Positions 32,959 through 44,304 of a stretch of DNA of 64,000 nt are shown one piece after another. Source of the stretch: Amycolatopsis thermophila (GTDB taxonomy: Bacteria > Actinomycetota > Actinomycetes > Mycobacteriales > Pseudonocardiaceae); NCBI RefSeq assembly GCF_030814215.1, contig NZ_JAUSUT010000001.1, forward strand, positions 1,984,001 through 2,048,000, in the 5' to 3' direction. Made by a program: the position numbers and the translations under genes. Positions within the stretch are counted from its first letter, which is position 1, and each line of letters opens with the position of its first letter. Under the pieces are notes generated by a model. That model did not search any database, was not told the origin of the DNA, and saw only the letters and a program-made list of their open reading frames with translations.

Positions 32959-34917
32959 TCAGCTAATCGGCTGCGCCGAACGGTCCACGATGACCGCGAA
33001 CGGCCCGACGTCGCGGCGCTCGAATCCCGGCCCGGAGAACAGTTCCGGCGCGAACGTGATGTCGTCGACACGCAACGGGACCGCGCGCGGGAAGGTGTCG
33101 GTCGCGATCGGCATGACGAGCGTGCCGTCGGCGGCGCGGCGCAGCACGAACACGTTGGGCGCCTCGTGCGGGTTCGTCCGGAGCTTGGCGATCAGGCCGG
33201 CGGAGTCCCGGGCGGTCGCCCAGGACCGGATCTCGTCGTTGCGCTGCGTGTACCCGGCGAGCGGGTTCGCGTAGTGCGGCGTGGTCTGCTGGAAACCCCA
33301 GTACGGCTGGAACGACAGCAGCCGGTCGTACGCCGAGAGCACGATGTTGCCGGTCGGCGGTCGTCCGGTCAGCTCACCGATCGTGGCGATCAGCTGGGGG
33401 GTCCAGTACCCGTCCTGCGCCGGGTCGTGGCCGTAGTTTGCGTTCCAGCCGTCCGGGTAGTAGTCGGACTCGGCGGTGTCGACCGTGTCCTTCATCGTGG
33501 TGCCGACGACGGTCTGCGTCACCGACACGGCGCCGAGCACCGCGAGCACGAACGCCACCGTCCGCACGGGGCGGACGTGCTCGGTCAGCTTCGGCAGGGC
33601 CCGCACGAGTTCGGCCAGCGCGAACACCCCGGCGACCGCGAGTGCCACGTCCACCGTCACGATGAACCGGAACGACAACAGCGTCGTGCGGACCAGCAGC
33701 GCGAGGCTGGACAGCGCGAACCACAGGTAGACCAGCGCGGTCAGCACGAGCAGCACGAGCGCGACCGGTTCGCGGCGCGCGCGCACCACCAGCCAGACCA
33801 GCCCGGCCAGGCACAGCACGCCGAAGAAGCTCGCGGTCTGGAACGGCATCGGGAAGTAGGCGCTGATCTCGGGCAGGAAGTGCGCCGCCACGTTCGGCTT
33901 GCCCAGCCCGCCGGCCAGGATGAACGGGCCCCAGGTGATCAGCGACAGCAGGCCGGTGACCACCCCGATGCCGACCAGGCGCAGCAGCAGCCGCTTGAGC
34001 ACCGCCCCGACGGGTTCCCCGTCGCGGACGTCCAGCGCGAGCGCGACCAGCGCCAGCACCACCACGGCGAACACGCCGAACACCAGGTGCAGGGTGTAGG
34101 TGACCCCGGAGAACCCGAGGTAGACGCCGATCAGCACGAGCGTCCAGGCCGGCACCCGCTCGCGGCGGCGCAGCACGGCCCACGTCAGCACGAGGATCGG
34201 CGGCAGCCAGGCCGTGGTCGGCCACGCGTACGGCTCCTCGGGCCCGAGTGCGACGAACCCGGCCAGCACCGTGGCCACCGACGCCAGCAGCGCCATCCGG
34301 CGCCGCACGACGAGGCTCCACAGGACGAACGCGACCACCCCGGCCACCGCGGCCCAGGTGATCGAGTACGGCTTGTAGGCGGCCCAGCCCTCCAGGCCGA
34401 GCAGGTTCGCGAACCGCCCGCCGAGCCAGAACCAGCCGCCCGGGTAGTAGGCGGCCAGTCCGTGGTAGTTCACGTCCGCCAGGCCGGCGGTCTCGGTCAG
34501 CCGCTCCATGTACTGCAGGCGGAACGTGTTGTCCACGCTCGACCCGCCCAGGAAGAAGCGGGTGCCCTGCAGCGGGATCGCCAGCAGCAGGGTGGACAGC
34601 GCGGTCAGCGCCACCCAGCTGCCACCGACGCGCACCCACGACGGCCAGCGGGCCGCGCCGCTGTACCACAGCGAGCCGAACAGCACCACGACGATCACCG
34701 CGACGGCCAGGTTCACCAGCGCGTCCGGCACGTACGTGCCCGGGTCGACGCTCAGCTTGTTCGCGCCGAACTGCAGCACGAGGCTGACGACCACCGCCGC
34801 CACGGTGCCCAGGACGAGCTCGGCCAGGGTGCGGCCGGGTCCGAGCCGGGTCAGTGGGTGGCGCGGTGCGGGTTCGGTCGCCGTGTCGTCGCCGGGACGG
34901 GCCAAGGTGGTCGTCAC
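32959..34917 (-). CDS. aftA: Galactan 5-O-arabinofuranosyltransferase AftA
   Basis: The 652-residue GT-C enzyme adds the first arabinofuranose residues from decaprenyl-phospho-arabinose to galactan. It has about eleven to thirteen helices. The first outer loop has SSVDNTFRLQYMERLT, then NYHGLAAYYPGGWFWLGGR, the AftA hallmark. A soluble C-terminal domain begins near 510 (YPDGWNANYGHDPAQDG). The start is the GTG at 34917 that overlaps the ubiA stop (GTGA); the much longer open frame upstream is ubiA sequence read out of frame. In mycobacteria embC-embA-embB and mycolate genes follow; here aftA is fused into the glf-PAP2-ubiA operon. Confidence 0.93.
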   Translation of the reverse strand: MTTTLARPGDDTATEPAPRHPLTRLGPGRTLAELVLGTVAAVVVSLVLQFGANKLSVDPGTYVPDALVNLAVAVIVVVLFGSLWYSGAARWPSWVRVGGSWVALTALSTLLLAIPLQGTRFFLGGSSVDNTFRLQYMERLTETAGLADVNYHGLAAYYPGGWFWLGGRFANLLGLEGWAAYKPYSITWAAVAGVVAFVLWSLVVRRRMALLASVATVLAGFVALGPEEPYAWPTTAWLPPILVLTWAVLRRRERVPAWTLVLIGVYLGFSGVTYTLHLVFGVFAVVVLALVALALDVRDGEPVGAVLKRLLLRLVGIGVVTGLLSLITWGPFILAGGLGKPNVAAHFLPEISAYFPMPFQTASFFGVLCLAGLVWLVVRARREPVALVLLVLTALVYLWFALSSLALLVRTTLLSFRFIVTVDVALAVAGVFALAELVRALPKLTEHVRPVRTVAFVLAVLGAVSVTQTVVGTTMKDTVDTAESDYYPDGWNANYGHDPAQDGYWTPQLIATIGELTGRPPTGNIVLSAYDRLLSFQPYWGFQQTTPHYANPLAGYTQRNDEIRSWATARDSAGLIAKLRTNPHEAPNVFVLRRAADGTLVMPIATDTFPRAVPLRVDDITFAPELFSGPGFERRDVGPFAVIVDRSAQPIS

Positions 34918-35903
34918 AGGTAGAAGGTGACCCCGAGGGTGGCGACCCACAGCACACCCAGGACCTGCAGGACGCGGTCCTTGAGCACGATCTCGTCCGG
35001 CGCGCCCGCGGTGCCGCCGTCGACGTCGACCGCGTAGCGCAGCACGGCGATCACGAACGGCACCATCGAGATGACCGGCCAGACCGACTGGTCGGCGCCC
35101 TCCCGCAGCTCGAACGCCCACAGCGAGTACGACATGATCAGGATCGCCGCCGCGGTCGCCCACACGAAGCGCAGGTAGCTGGCCGAGTACTTCTTCAGCG
35201 ACGAGCGGATCTTCGCGCCGGTGCGCTCGAACAGCATGATCTCGGCGTAGCGCTTGCCCGCGACCATGAACAACGAACCGAACGCCGTGACCAGCAGGAA
35301 CCACTGCGACAGCGCGATACCGGCGGCCACACCACCGGCGATCGAGCGCATCAGGAAGCCCGACCCGACGATCGCCAGGTCGATCACCGGCTGGTGCTTG
35401 AGCCCGAAGCAGTAGCCCAGTTGCACCGCCTCGTAGACGCCCAGCACGATCGCCAGCTCCGGGCTCGCCAGGAACGACAGCGCGAGCCCGACGCCGAAGA
35501 ACAGCACCGCGGCCACGTAGGCGACCGGCACCGGCACGATCCCGGCCGCGATCGGCCGGTTCCGCTTCGTCGGGTGCGCCCGGTCCGCCTCGACGTCGAC
35601 CGCGTCGTTGATCAGGTACACCGACGACGCGACCAGGCTGAACGCCACGAACGCGATGACCGCGTCGAGGAGCACCGAACCGTTGGTGATCTGGGCCGCG
35701 GTGAACGGCGCGACGAAGACGAGGACGTTCTTCGCCCACTGCTTCGGCCGCGCGGTCTTGGCGACGCCGAGGACCATTCCCACCGGGCCGCGCTTGACGG
35801 ACGGGGCCGGTTCGGCCGCCGTCTCCGCCGTCTTCGCCTCGGCCTTCTCGCTGGTTTCGTCCACGATCTCGGCTTCCGCGGCGTTGTTCACTGATTTGGT
35901 CAC
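34914..35903 (-). CDS. ubiA: Decaprenyl-phosphate phosphoribosyltransferase (UbiA superfamily)
   Basis: This 329-residue membrane enzyme transfers 5-phosphoribose from PRPP to decaprenyl phosphate, the first committed step to the arabinose donor (Rv3806c). A charged, disordered start of about 45 residues precedes nine helices. The metal-binding motif NDAVDVEADRAHPTKRNRP lies at about 95-113. The GTG at 35903 follows an AGGGA site; the open frame upstream has no support. It starts ten bases after the PAP2 gene and overlaps aftA at its end. Confidence 0.94.
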   Translation of the reverse strand: MTKSVNNAAEAEIVDETSEKAEAKTAETAAEPAPSVKRGPVGMVLGVAKTARPKQWAKNVLVFVAPFTAAQITNGSVLLDAVIAFVAFSLVASSVYLINDAVDVEADRAHPTKRNRPIAAGIVPVPVAYVAAVLFFGVGLALSFLASPELAIVLGVYEAVQLGYCFGLKHQPVIDLAIVGSGFLMRSIAGGVAAGIALSQWFLLVTAFGSLFMVAGKRYAEIMLFERTGAKIRSSLKKYSASYLRFVWATAAAILIMSYSLWAFELREGADQSVWPVISMVPFVIAVLRYAVDVDGGTAGAPDEIVLKDRVLQVLGVLWVATLGVTFYL

Positions 35904-35913
35904 GGGTGGTTCC

Positions 35914-37699
<1,786 letters not shown>

Positions 37700-38584
37700 C
37701 TATCGCGTGCCGCGCAGGCCCGGCAGGACGTCGGACACCACTTCTTCCAGCACCGATTCCCGGCCCGCGTACGGGCCGGCGGAACGCGGCCAGTGGACGA
37801 CCACGTCGGTGAAGCCCAGCTCGCCCGCGCGGCCCGCCGCGTCGACGAACGCCTGCTTGCTGACCAGGGAGAACACCGGTGCGGCGTCGAGGCTGAGGTA
37901 GCGGTGCACCTCCTCGCCCGCGCGGTCGTTCGCGGCCAGCACCTCGTCGAACCGGCGCGACAGCTCGGCGACGCCGCGCCACCACTCGTCGAGCGTTTCG
38001 GCCGCCCGCCCGGTGGTCACCCAGCCGCCACCATAAGTTGCGGCAACCTTCATCGCGCGCGGCCCGTTCGCGGCGATGAGGAACGGAATCCGCGGCCGCT
38101 GCACGCATCCGGGCAGGTTCCGCGCGCCGCGCGCCGTGTAATAGGTCCCGTCGTGGTCGTACCCGTCGGTGATCAGCAGGCCGTCCAGCGCCTCGACGAA
38201 CTCGGCGAACCGGTCGGAGCGCTGCCGCGGGGTCAGCTCCGCGCCCCCGAGGACCTTGGTGTCGTAGCCCAGGCCGCCCGCGCCGATGCCCAGGACGAGC
38301 CTGCCGTCGGCCACGTCGTCGAGGGTGATCAGCTCGCGCGTGAACGGCACCGGGTGGCGGAAGTTGGGCGAAGCCACGAACGTGCCGAGGCGGATGGTGG
38401 AGGTCACCATCGCGGCGGCGGTCAGCGTCGGCACCGCGGAGAACCAGGGGCCGTCGACCAGTGACCGCCAGCCCAGGTGGTCGTAGGTCCAGGCGTGGTC
38501 GAAGCCGTACTCCTCGGCGGCCCGCCACTTCGGCTCGGCCGCCCACCACCGGTCCTCGGGAAGAATCACGATGCCAACGCGCAC
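37700..38584 (-). CDS. LLM-class flavin-dependent oxidoreductase, probably F420-dependent
   Basis: The 294-residue TIM-barrel protein of the luciferase-like superfamily has the typical start RVGIVILPEDRW, HAWTYDHLGW, then LGTFVASPNFRHP, and GADGRL-like DVADGRLVLGIGAGG. These positions resemble F420-binding members found in actinobacteria. The substrate cannot be assigned. It lies upstream of glf on the same strand, 48 bases away, but has no known link to galactan synthesis. GTG 38584 is divergent from the HAD hydrolase start. Confidence 0.88.
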   Translation of the reverse strand: MRVGIVILPEDRWWAAEPKWRAAEEYGFDHAWTYDHLGWRSLVDGPWFSAVPTLTAAAMVTSTIRLGTFVASPNFRHPVPFTRELITLDDVADGRLVLGIGAGGLGYDTKVLGGAELTPRQRSDRFAEFVEALDGLLITDGYDHDGTYYTARGARNLPGCVQRPRIPFLIAANGPRAMKVAATYGGGWVTTGRAAETLDEWWRGVAELSRRFDEVLAANDRAGEEVHRYLSLDAAPVFSLVSKQAFVDAAGRAGELGFTDVVVHWPRSAGPYAGRESVLEEVVSDVLPGLRGTR

Positions 38585-38646
38585 CGACCCACGCTATCGG
38601 CCACCGCCGACAACCCGGCCATCCGCACCCCGGGGACAATGGGGGT

Positions 38647-39462
38647 GTGGAGAAACCCCTGCTGATCGCGTCGGACGTGGACGGCACGCTGCTCGACCCC
38701 CTGGAACGGATGTCGCCCCGCACCGTCGACGTGCTGCGCCGCGTCCACGAGGCGGGGGTCCCGGTCGTGCTCGCGACCGGGCGTCCGCCGCGCTGGATCC
38801 CGTCCGTCGCCCAGGCCGGCGGGCTGACCGGTTACGCCGTGTGCGCGAACGGCGCGGTGCTGTACGACATCGGCGCCGACGAGGTGGTCGGCGTGCACGG
38901 CGCGCTGGATCCGATGCTGCTCACCGACGCCGTCGAGGAGCTGGCCAGGGTCCTGCCCGGCTGCGGGTTCGCCGCGGAGCGGGTCGGCAGGCACGCGATC
39001 GATCCGGACGTGCAGCACCTGGTGATCGAGCACGGCTACCACAACCCGTGGGGCGACGGCGAAGGCGTGCCGGTGTCGCGGGCGGAGATCGTGGGGCGCC
39101 CGGCGGTGAAACTGCTGGTCAGCCACCCGGACATGACGTCGGACGAAATGGCGCGGGCAGCCGGCGCGGTGCTCGACGGGTCGTTCGACATCACCTTCTC
39201 CGCCGGTGGCGGGCTGATCGAGCTGGCCGCGCACGGCATCACGAAGGCGACCGGGCTGGCCGAGGTCGCGCAGCGGTTCGAGGTGCCGGTCGAACGGATC
39301 ATCGCGTTCGGCGACATGCCCAACGACGTGGACATGCTGCGGTGGGCCGGGCACGGCGTGGCGATGGCGAACGCGCACCCGGACGTGCTGGCCGTCGCGG
39401 ACGAGGTGACCAGCCCGAACAGCGAGGACGGCGTCGCCCAGGTGCTCGAGCGCTGGTTCTAG
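38647..39462 (+). CDS. Cof-type HAD-superfamily hydrolase (class IIB)
   Basis: The 271-residue phosphatase has all HAD motifs: ASDVDGTLLDP with Asp10 and Asp12 near the start, LATGRPP, the Lys in KATGLAE, and FGDMPNDVDML. The class IIB cap lies between motifs II and III. It should dephosphorylate sugar phosphates or similar small molecules. GTG 38647 is in frame with the first motif and 62 bases from the divergent oxidoreductase start. Its stop overlaps that of the convergent membrane protein by four bases. Confidence 0.9.
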   Translation: MEKPLLIASDVDGTLLDPLERMSPRTVDVLRRVHEAGVPVVLATGRPPRWIPSVAQAGGLTGYAVCANGAVLYDIGADEVVGVHGALDPMLLTDAVEELARVLPGCGFAAERVGRHAIDPDVQHLVIEHGYHNPWGDGEGVPVSRAEIVGRPAVKLLVSHPDMTSDEMARAAGAVLDGSFDITFSAGGGLIELAAHGITKATGLAEVAQRFEVPVERIIAFGDMPNDVDMLRWAGHGVAMANAHPDVLAVADEVTSPNSEDGVAQVLERWF

Positions 39463-40802
39463 CCGCAGGGCACGTAGGTCCAGCGCTCGTCGCCCGCGAG
39501 CAGGGCCAGGATGCGGGTTTCGGCGTCGCCGCGCAGGTAGATCGTGAGCCAGCTCGTGTCGGCGCGGCGGAACGTGGCCACGTCGTAACGCTCCGCGTAC
39601 CTGGCGGCGATCTCGCAGTCCTGCCCCGGCGCGTACCAGGCGAGCGGCGCAGCGAGGACCGGCAGGCCGAAGTCGGCGACCGGCGCGACCGAGTCGTCCG
39701 GCTCCCGTCCGGTGACACCGGTGATCGTCATCCGCGCCCCGGCCCGGTAGGCGAGGGCGGCGTTGCCGAACGTGTCGATGGTCGAACCGGCCGGCAGGCT
39801 GTCGCGCAACCAGTGCCCGATCTCCGTGGTCTGGGACGACCGCAGCCGGTCGGTGTGGACGACCTGCCGCGCGGCGAACGCGGCGGGCACGCTGACCGCG
39901 CACAGCACGAGCGCGACGACGGGCACCGCACGCCGCTCGGCCAGGCCGGGGCGCGGGTGCGGCGAGGGGCGGCGGCGCGTGCCGAGCCTGCCGAACAGCA
40001 CGGCCGCCCCGACCGCGAGCAGGGTGCACAGGAGGAAGCCGTACGGCAGGTGCGCGGAATCGGGCCAGGCGGCCCCGACCCGGTCGTAGTAGGTGGCCTC
40101 CCAGGCCCACCACGGCACCAGGAACACCAGCGCGCCCAGCAGGTACCCGGCGGGCGCCCACCAGCTCGAGCGGCGGCGCACCGCGGTGTAGAGCAGCCAC
40201 ACCTCGCCGAGGAGCGCGAACACGACGCCGTCGGACCGGGTCATCACGGCCAGCGCCGCGAGGACGCCGCCGACCAGCGGGTGCCCGCTCACCAGCGCCA
40301 GGCACCCGGTCAGCACGAGCAGGACGAACAGCGCGGTCTCGGTGCCCGCCTGACCGTGGGCGGCCAGCAGGCTCGCGCCCGCGGTCAGCAGCGCGGCGAT
40401 CACACCGGCACCGCCCGCGAACCGCTTCGCCAGCAGGTACGCGACCACCACGCACCCGAGCGTGGACAGGACGCCGAGCACGACCGCGCCGGTGACGACG
40501 TCCGCCCCGAACATCGCCCGCGGCAGGGTGACCAGCACGAGCCACACGAAGTTCGGCAGGCCCTCGACCCGCTCGCCGATCGTGTAGACCGCGCCGTAAC
40601 CCTCGGCGATGTTGCGGGCGTAGCGGAACGTGATGAACGCCCCGTCCGGCACCGTCGCCACGACGAGCTGCAGGACCAGGGCGAACACCAGCGCGAGGAG
40701 GACGATCCAGACCCGGCGGGCCTGGCGGGTCTGGACGCGCGGCCACACCCCCACCGCGACTCCCGCCAGCGCCAGCCACGCGGCGACCAGGGCACCAGGC
40801 AC
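39459..40802 (-). CDS. Multi-membrane GT-C type protein, AftB-like with altered motif
   Basis: The product has 447 residues from GTG 40802, seven bases after a GGAGGG site; the frame is open further upstream. About nine helices are followed by a short soluble domain with conserved Cys (PGQDCEIAARY, TYVPCG). The first outer loop reads VPDGAFITFRYARNI, then YTIGERVEGLPNFVW, a clear AftB-type pattern, but the catalytic Asp pair is Asp53-Gly54. AftB adds terminal beta-1,2-arabinose. Whether this protein is AftB, a related transferase or inactive cannot be decided here. It lies outside the glf operon. Confidence 0.7.
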   Translation of the reverse strand: MPGALVAAWLALAGVAVGVWPRVQTRQARRVWIVLLALVFALVLQLVVATVPDGAFITFRYARNIAEGYGAVYTIGERVEGLPNFVWLVLVTLPRAMFGADVVTGAVVLGVLSTLGCVVVAYLLAKRFAGGAGVIAALLTAGASLLAAHGQAGTETALFVLLVLTGCLALVSGHPLVGGVLAALAVMTRSDGVVFALLGEVWLLYTAVRRRSSWWAPAGYLLGALVFLVPWWAWEATYYDRVGAAWPDSAHLPYGFLLCTLLAVGAAVLFGRLGTRRRPSPHPRPGLAERRAVPVVALVLCAVSVPAAFAARQVVHTDRLRSSQTTEIGHWLRDSLPAGSTIDTFGNAALAYRAGARMTITGVTGREPDDSVAPVADFGLPVLAAPLAWYAPGQDCEIAARYAERYDVATFRRADTSWLTIYLRGDAETRILALLAGDERWTYVPCG

Positions 40803-40908
40803 CTTCTCACCCTCCGTGACGCCGCTCCACCCTTGGCGTGAATATCGTTCCGGCGCACGAATTGTTTCGTTTCGGAGCCCCTTCGGAGCGAGTGTCACTC
40901 GCGCGGGG

Positions 40909-42306
40909 TCAGATGCCGTCGGCCAGGGTCTGGTAGTCGATCTTGCCGCTGGCCAGCAACGGGATCGTGTCGATCGGGCGCACGTCGAAGCCGGAGGCGT
41001 GCAGGTGCAGCCGGTCGGAGAGCGCCTGGGACGCGGCCTTGCAGGTCTCGGCCGTCGCGCCCTCCGCGTACAGCACCACCTTGTCGTCGGCCGGGACCGC
41101 GGCCACGATGTCGATCCCGAGACCGGTCGCGCGCGTGGCGTGTTCCAGGTCGTCGAGGTTGATGCGGTTGCCGAACACCTTGCCGATCCGCTTCAGGCGG
41201 CCGGTGATGAACAGGAACCCCTCCTCGTCGAGGTACCCGATGTCGCCGGTGGGCAGCACGCCGTCGCACTCGTCGCCCAGCGCGAGCTGCGCGGCGTTCT
41301 CGGCGTAGCCCATCATCACGTTCGGCCCGCGGTAGATGATCTCGCCGGTGATCTTGGGGTGCGTGGTGTCGCCGCCGTCGGCCCGCCGCACCGCGAACCT
41401 GCCGCCGGGCAGCGCGGGGCCGACCGAGCCGATCTTCTCGGCGAGCCGGTCCCACGGCATGATCGACATCCGCGGGGCGGCCTCGGTCTGCCCGTACATC
41501 ACGAACAGCCGCCCGCCCGCCGAGCGCATCAGCGTGTCGAACTCGGCGACCAGCTCGGGCCGCATCCGCCCGCCAGCCTGGGTCAGGGTGTGCACGCCGG
41601 GGTTGGCCGCCGGGTCGAACTTGAGCTTCCGCAGCATTTCGTAGTGGTAGGGCACGCCGGCGACGGAGGTGCACTCGTGCGCGGCGACGGTGTCCCAGAA
41701 GCCACGGCCCAGGATGCCGTCCCGCTCCACCACCACGGTCGCGCCGCTGATCAGGTGCGAGTTCAGCACGGACAGCCCGTAGGCGTAGTGCAGCGGCAGC
41801 GTCGTGGGCGCGACCTCGCGCTCGTCGATGCCGAGCACGTCGGCGATCGCGTGCGCGTTGGTCAGGATCGCCTTCCGGGACAACCGGACCAGCTTGGGGT
41901 TGCCGGTCGACCCGCTGGTGGGCAGCAGCACGGCGAGGTCGGGGTGCGGGCGGATGCCGTCGGGGTCGAGGCGCAGCCAGTGCCCGTCCGCGGCGCGGTA
42001 CCCGGCCGGTGGTTCCGCCGCGGGCGCGTCCAGCACCGCCGCCGGGCGGTACCGCTCCATCAGCATGGTCAGCAGCGGCACGTCGAGCTTGGGGTCGATG
42101 AGCGCGACCGCGCGTGACGCCTCGACCGCCGCGAGGTAGCGCAGCACACTGGCCGAATCGACGGCGGTGCGGGCGAACAGCACGCCGTCGGGCAGGGCCG
42201 CGAGTGCGTCGGCCTGCCGTTCGACCTCGGTCATCAGCGCGGCGCCGTCCAGGACGGTGCCGCTTTCCGCGTCCACGAGCCGGGCGCCCGGAGCCAGCAG
42301 GGTCAT
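40909..42306 (-). CDS. Adenylate-forming acyl-CoA synthetase/ligase
   Basis: The 465-residue ANL-superfamily enzyme is slightly short for an acyl-CoA synthetase. It has the P-loop LLPTSGSTGNPKLV near 128-141, an LPLHYAYGLSVLNSHL segment, the YGQTEAAPRM motif, the TGDIGYLDEEGFLF hinge region with ITGRLKRIGKVFG, and a C-terminal LLASGKIDY with the adenylation Lys. It should activate a carboxylic acid as acyl-AMP. The acyl chain and acceptor are unknown; no carrier protein gene is adjacent. It is divergent from the L-2-hydroxyglutarate oxidase gene over 175 bases, in which I see no gene. Confidence 0.88.
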   Translation of the reverse strand: MTLLAPGARLVDAESGTVLDGAALMTEVERQADALAALPDGVLFARTAVDSASVLRYLAAVEASRAVALIDPKLDVPLLTMLMERYRPAAVLDAPAAEPPAGYRAADGHWLRLDPDGIRPHPDLAVLLPTSGSTGNPKLVRLSRKAILTNAHAIADVLGIDEREVAPTTLPLHYAYGLSVLNSHLISGATVVVERDGILGRGFWDTVAAHECTSVAGVPYHYEMLRKLKFDPAANPGVHTLTQAGGRMRPELVAEFDTLMRSAGGRLFVMYGQTEAAPRMSIMPWDRLAEKIGSVGPALPGGRFAVRRADGGDTTHPKITGEIIYRGPNVMMGYAENAAQLALGDECDGVLPTGDIGYLDEEGFLFITGRLKRIGKVFGNRINLDDLEHATRATGLGIDIVAAVPADDKVVLYAEGATAETCKAASQALSDRLHLHASGFDVRPIDTIPLLASGKIDYQTLADGI

Positions 42307-42481
42307 CCGTACAGTCTGACCGATGGCCGTGCCGCGTCCAGGCGCGCATGACCGCGATCACCGTGCCACCGGACGGGCTCTTCCACAGTGGACAACGGAA
42401 CCCGGCCCGGCCGAGGGCCCGGCACGGTCGCGCGCGCTGTCCGCGCGGTACCGGGCTGATCCGCTATACGCTGGTCGCGTG

Positions 42482-43663
42482 GTGAACCGGGTTGTGGTCG
42501 TCGGTGGCGGGATCATCGGGCTCGCGGTCGCGGAGGAGCTGACCCGGCGCGGGTCGGCGGTGACCGTGCTGGAGAAGGAGGACCGCTGGGCCGCGCACCA
42601 GACCGGTCACAACTCCAACGTCGTGCACGCCGGCCTGTACTACAAGCCGGGCTCGGCCAAGGCGCGGATGTCCGTCGCGGGCAATCGGTCCATTGTGGAC
42701 TTCGCGCGGGAGCACGGGGTGCCGGTCGAGGTGTGCGGCAAGCTCGTCGTGGCGACCAGCGAGGCCGAGCTGCCCGCGCTGGGCGTGCTCGCCGAGCGGG
42801 CCGAGGCCAACGGCGTGCCGGCGAAGCTGATCAGCGCCGCGGAGGCCCGCGAGTACGAGCCCGAGGTGTCCTGCGTGCGGGCGCTGCGGGTCTCCTCGAC
42901 CGGGATCATCGACTTCCCCCGCGTGTGCACCGCGCTGGTGCGGCTGCTCACCGAACGGGGTGCCGACCTGCGCCTGGGCACGGCGGTGCGGGGCATCCGG
43001 CGCGGCTCCACCACGAACGTGGAGGTCGCCACCGGCGACGAGGTGCTGCGCGCGGACGCGCTGGTCAACTGCGCCGGCCTGCAGTCCGACCGGGTCGCCG
43101 AGCTGGCCGGGCTGCGGCCGAGCGCGCGGATCGTGCCGTTCCGCGGCGAGTACTACGAACTGCGGCCGGAGCGGCGGCACCTGGTGCGCGGGCTGATCTA
43201 CCCGGTGCCCGACCCGGCGTTGCCGTTCCTGGGCGTGCACCTGACCAGGATGCTCGACGGCAGCGTGCACGCCGGCCCCAACGCGGTGCTGGCGTTGCGG
43301 CGCGAGGGCTACCGCTGGCGGGACATCTCCCCCGCCGACATCGCCGACGTCGCCCGCTTCCCCGGTTCGTGGCGGCTCGCGAAGAAGTGGGCCTACCCGA
43401 CCGGGCTGGACGAGGTGCTGCGGTCGCTGTCCAAACGCCGGTTCGCGGCGAGCCTCGCGCGCCTGGTCCCGGCGGTCGGCCCGGACGACATCGTGCGGCA
43501 CGGCTCCGGGGTGCGCGCCCAGGCGCTGCGCCCGGACGGCTCGCTGGTCGACGACTTCCTCATCGAAACCGCGCCGCACCAGGTGCACGTCCTCAACGCA
43601 CCCTCCCCCGCGGCGACGAGCGCGCTGGAGATCGCGAAGTACGTGGCCGACCAGGTGGCGTGA
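42482..43663 (+). CDS. lhgO: L-2-hydroxyglutarate oxidase
   Basis: The 393-residue FAD enzyme of the DAO family has VVVVGGGIIGLAVAEEL at the start, HNSNVVHAGLYYKPGSAKA near 40-58, LVNCAGLQSDRVAEL near 195, FRGEYYEL and a LGVHLTRMLDG segment, the LhgO pattern. It oxidises L-2-hydroxyglutarate to 2-oxoglutarate, repairing a side product of central metabolism. GTG 42482 is used; an adjacent GTG one codon earlier is equivalent. Its stop is ten bases from the convergent lipoprotein gene. Confidence 0.93.
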   Translation: MNRVVVVGGGIIGLAVAEELTRRGSAVTVLEKEDRWAAHQTGHNSNVVHAGLYYKPGSAKARMSVAGNRSIVDFAREHGVPVEVCGKLVVATSEAELPALGVLAERAEANGVPAKLISAAEAREYEPEVSCVRALRVSSTGIIDFPRVCTALVRLLTERGADLRLGTAVRGIRRGSTTNVEVATGDEVLRADALVNCAGLQSDRVAELAGLRPSARIVPFRGEYYELRPERRHLVRGLIYPVPDPALPFLGVHLTRMLDGSVHAGPNAVLALRREGYRWRDISPADIADVARFPGSWRLAKKWAYPTGLDEVLRSLSKRRFAASLARLVPAVGPDDIVRHGSGVRAQALRPDGSLVDDFLIETAPHQVHVLNAPSPAATSALEIAKYVADQVA

Positions 43664-43672
43664 ACCAGCCGG

Positions 43673-44197
43673 TCAGCGCTGCGGCAGGTGCCCGGCGACC
43701 ACGGGCGCGGCGCGTTCGGCGACCGTGCACGACTTGCCCGGGTCGCCCAGGTTCTGGCTCGTGATGACGACGAACTCCGTCTCGCCGAGCTCGACCGCCA
43801 GGTTGCACAGCCAGTCGCCCATGATCGACGAGTAGTGCTGCCAGGTGATGCCGCCCAGCTCCTCCTCGCCGACCGGCCGGGAGGCGAAGTACTCCGCCAT
43901 CGTCTGGTCGGTGCCGTAGTAGGCCTGCAGGGAGTCGTCGAGGCTCGCGGCGGGGTCGAGCGACTTCCAGTCGCAGCCCGGTGGCACCCGCTGCTTGGGC
44001 TGGCCGGGGATCGGCGTGCCGGGGCCCAGGCCGAGGTCGGCGGCTTCGTCGGTGGTCAGCAGGGTGCACGGGTCGGTGGAGCTCGCCGGCGCGACGGTCA
44101 CCCGCCCCGGCGCCGGCTGCGGTGTCCCGGCGACCGTGGTCGTACAGGCACTGGCCAGGCCGGCCGCGGCCACCACCGCGGCGATCCGCCACCTCAC
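43673..44197 (-). CDS. DUF3558-type lipoprotein
   Basis: A 174-residue protein is read from GTG 44197, five bases after a strong GGGAGG site; a longer frame lacks one. A signal peptide with lipobox LASAC ends near residue 18, so it should be acylated at that Cys and exported. The mature part has DPCTLLTTDEAADLGLGPG and GCDWKS, the pattern of DUF3558 lipoproteins of actinobacteria, with three further Cys that could form disulfides. Role unknown; family members are often attached to the outer face of the membrane. Confidence 0.85.
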   Translation of the reverse strand: MRWRIAAVVAAAGLASACTTTVAGTPQPAPGRVTVAPASSTDPCTLLTTDEAADLGLGPGTPIPGQPKQRVPPGCDWKSLDPAASLDDSLQAYYGTDQTMAEYFASRPVGEEELGGITWQHYSSIMGDWLCNLAVELGETEFVVITSQNLGDPGKSCTVAERAAPVVAGHLPQR

Positions 44198-44304
44198 TGA
44201 AGCCTCCCGGAGCAAGGTTTAACCGCTCGGTAACGCGCGGCGTCATCGGTTGTCCCACGCCGAACCTAGCCTGGCGGGCGCCCCGAGGAGAGGGAGACGT
44301 CGTG

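Noticed and set aside
30175-34923. 1582-codon open frame on the plus strand across the arabinan genes
   Set aside because: It is antisense to well-supported membrane proteins and aftA, and its translation is low-complexity Arg/His/Gln.
32959-35739. Extension of aftA upstream through ubiA
   Set aside because: The first 270 codons are ubiA read in another frame; the GTG overlapping the ubiA stop gives a protein of normal AftA length.
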